From contig JAIBCI010000043.1 in assembly GCA_019694255.1 (NCBI GenBank), forward strand, positions 1 through 54,364: a stretch of DNA of 54,364 bases, in the 5' to 3' direction. This DNA is from Saprospiraceae bacterium (GTDB taxonomy: Bacteria; Bacteroidota; Bacteroidia; Chitinophagales; Saprospiraceae). The translations under genes and the position numbers were made by a program. This document shows positions 54,355 through 54,364 of the stretch, piece by piece. The notes below the pieces were generated by a model. That model was not told the origin of the DNA, searched no databases, and saw only the letters and a list, made by a program, of their open reading frames with translations. Position 1 is the stretch's first letter. The number at the start of each line of letters is the position of its first letter.

Positions 54355-54364
54355 ATGCCTTCAA
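54355..54364 (+). CDS. rplR: start of the next gene, probably rplR (L18), cut by the window edge
   Basis: An ATG at 54355 follows rplF by 17 bases. Only three codons are visible (MPS). The identity rests solely on the conserved rplF-rplR gene order. Confidence 0.4.

Overview
The window looks like a piece of a Bacteroidota chromosome, most likely from a Saprospiria-like lineage. Several things point there: promoter cores of the TAnnTTTG type, almost no Shine-Dalgarno sequences, a type IX secretion (T9SS) C-terminal sorting domain, DUF1573, DUF2807 and DUF983 proteins, a fused DAHP synthase/chorismate mutase, and ribosomal proteins of Bacteroidota type (for example HPMGGG rather than HPHGGG in L2). 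The lineage below phylum is inference. No tRNA, rRNA, CRISPR array, insertion sequence or prophage gene was seen.

Region 1 (about 246-14023, all + strand) is the unusual part. Ten consecutive genes encode: a secreted type I metacaspase with a DUF4384-like C-terminus; a translationally coupled exported coiled-coil/beta-barrel-like protein; an ECF-like sigma factor overlapping a one-helix anti-sigma/TPR-like protein; a secreted HExxH metalloprotease; a CHASE2 membrane sensor; a secreted FecR-like/FN3-like protein; a second, paralogous HExxH metalloprotease; a second FecR-like/FN3-like protein carrying nine exact copies of a Gly/Trp octapeptide; and a second secreted caspase with an EF-hand-like loop and TPRs. 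Nearly every protein has a signal peptide or membrane segment. This suggests an envelope-facing proteolytic module with its own transcription switch, built partly by duplication. It is the best candidate for an undescribed system.

Region 2 (14054-29800) is mixed housekeeping and accessory content: a sugar nucleotidyltransferase, a DUF1501/DUF1800 exported pair, 2-amino-3-ketobutyrate CoA ligase, a sortilin/BNR propeller protein, a lipoprotein made of four related repeats, a UbiA-type prenyltransferase, a DUF1573 lipoprotein, a PolX homologue that has lost its polymerase aspartates, homogentisate dioxygenase and phosphofructokinase.

Region 3 (29787-43357) holds a BadF/NAGK-type kinase, 3-hydroxyacyl-CoA dehydrogenase with DUF983, an ABC transporter/GntR/DUF2807 operon with a clear palindromic operator at its promoter, DAHP synthase-chorismate mutase, a PIG-L deacetylase - 31-residue membrane peptide - sodium:solute symporter operon, an LTA-synthase-like membrane sulfatase and a GNAT acetyltransferase.

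Region 4 (43415 to the end) is the fused str/S10/spc ribosomal operon from rpsL to rplF, with rplR probably starting at the window edge. tuf is absent between fusA and rpsJ. It starts from a near-consensus Bacteroidota promoter, its transcript appears to begin with a hairpin, and a second hairpin lies just before rplC.
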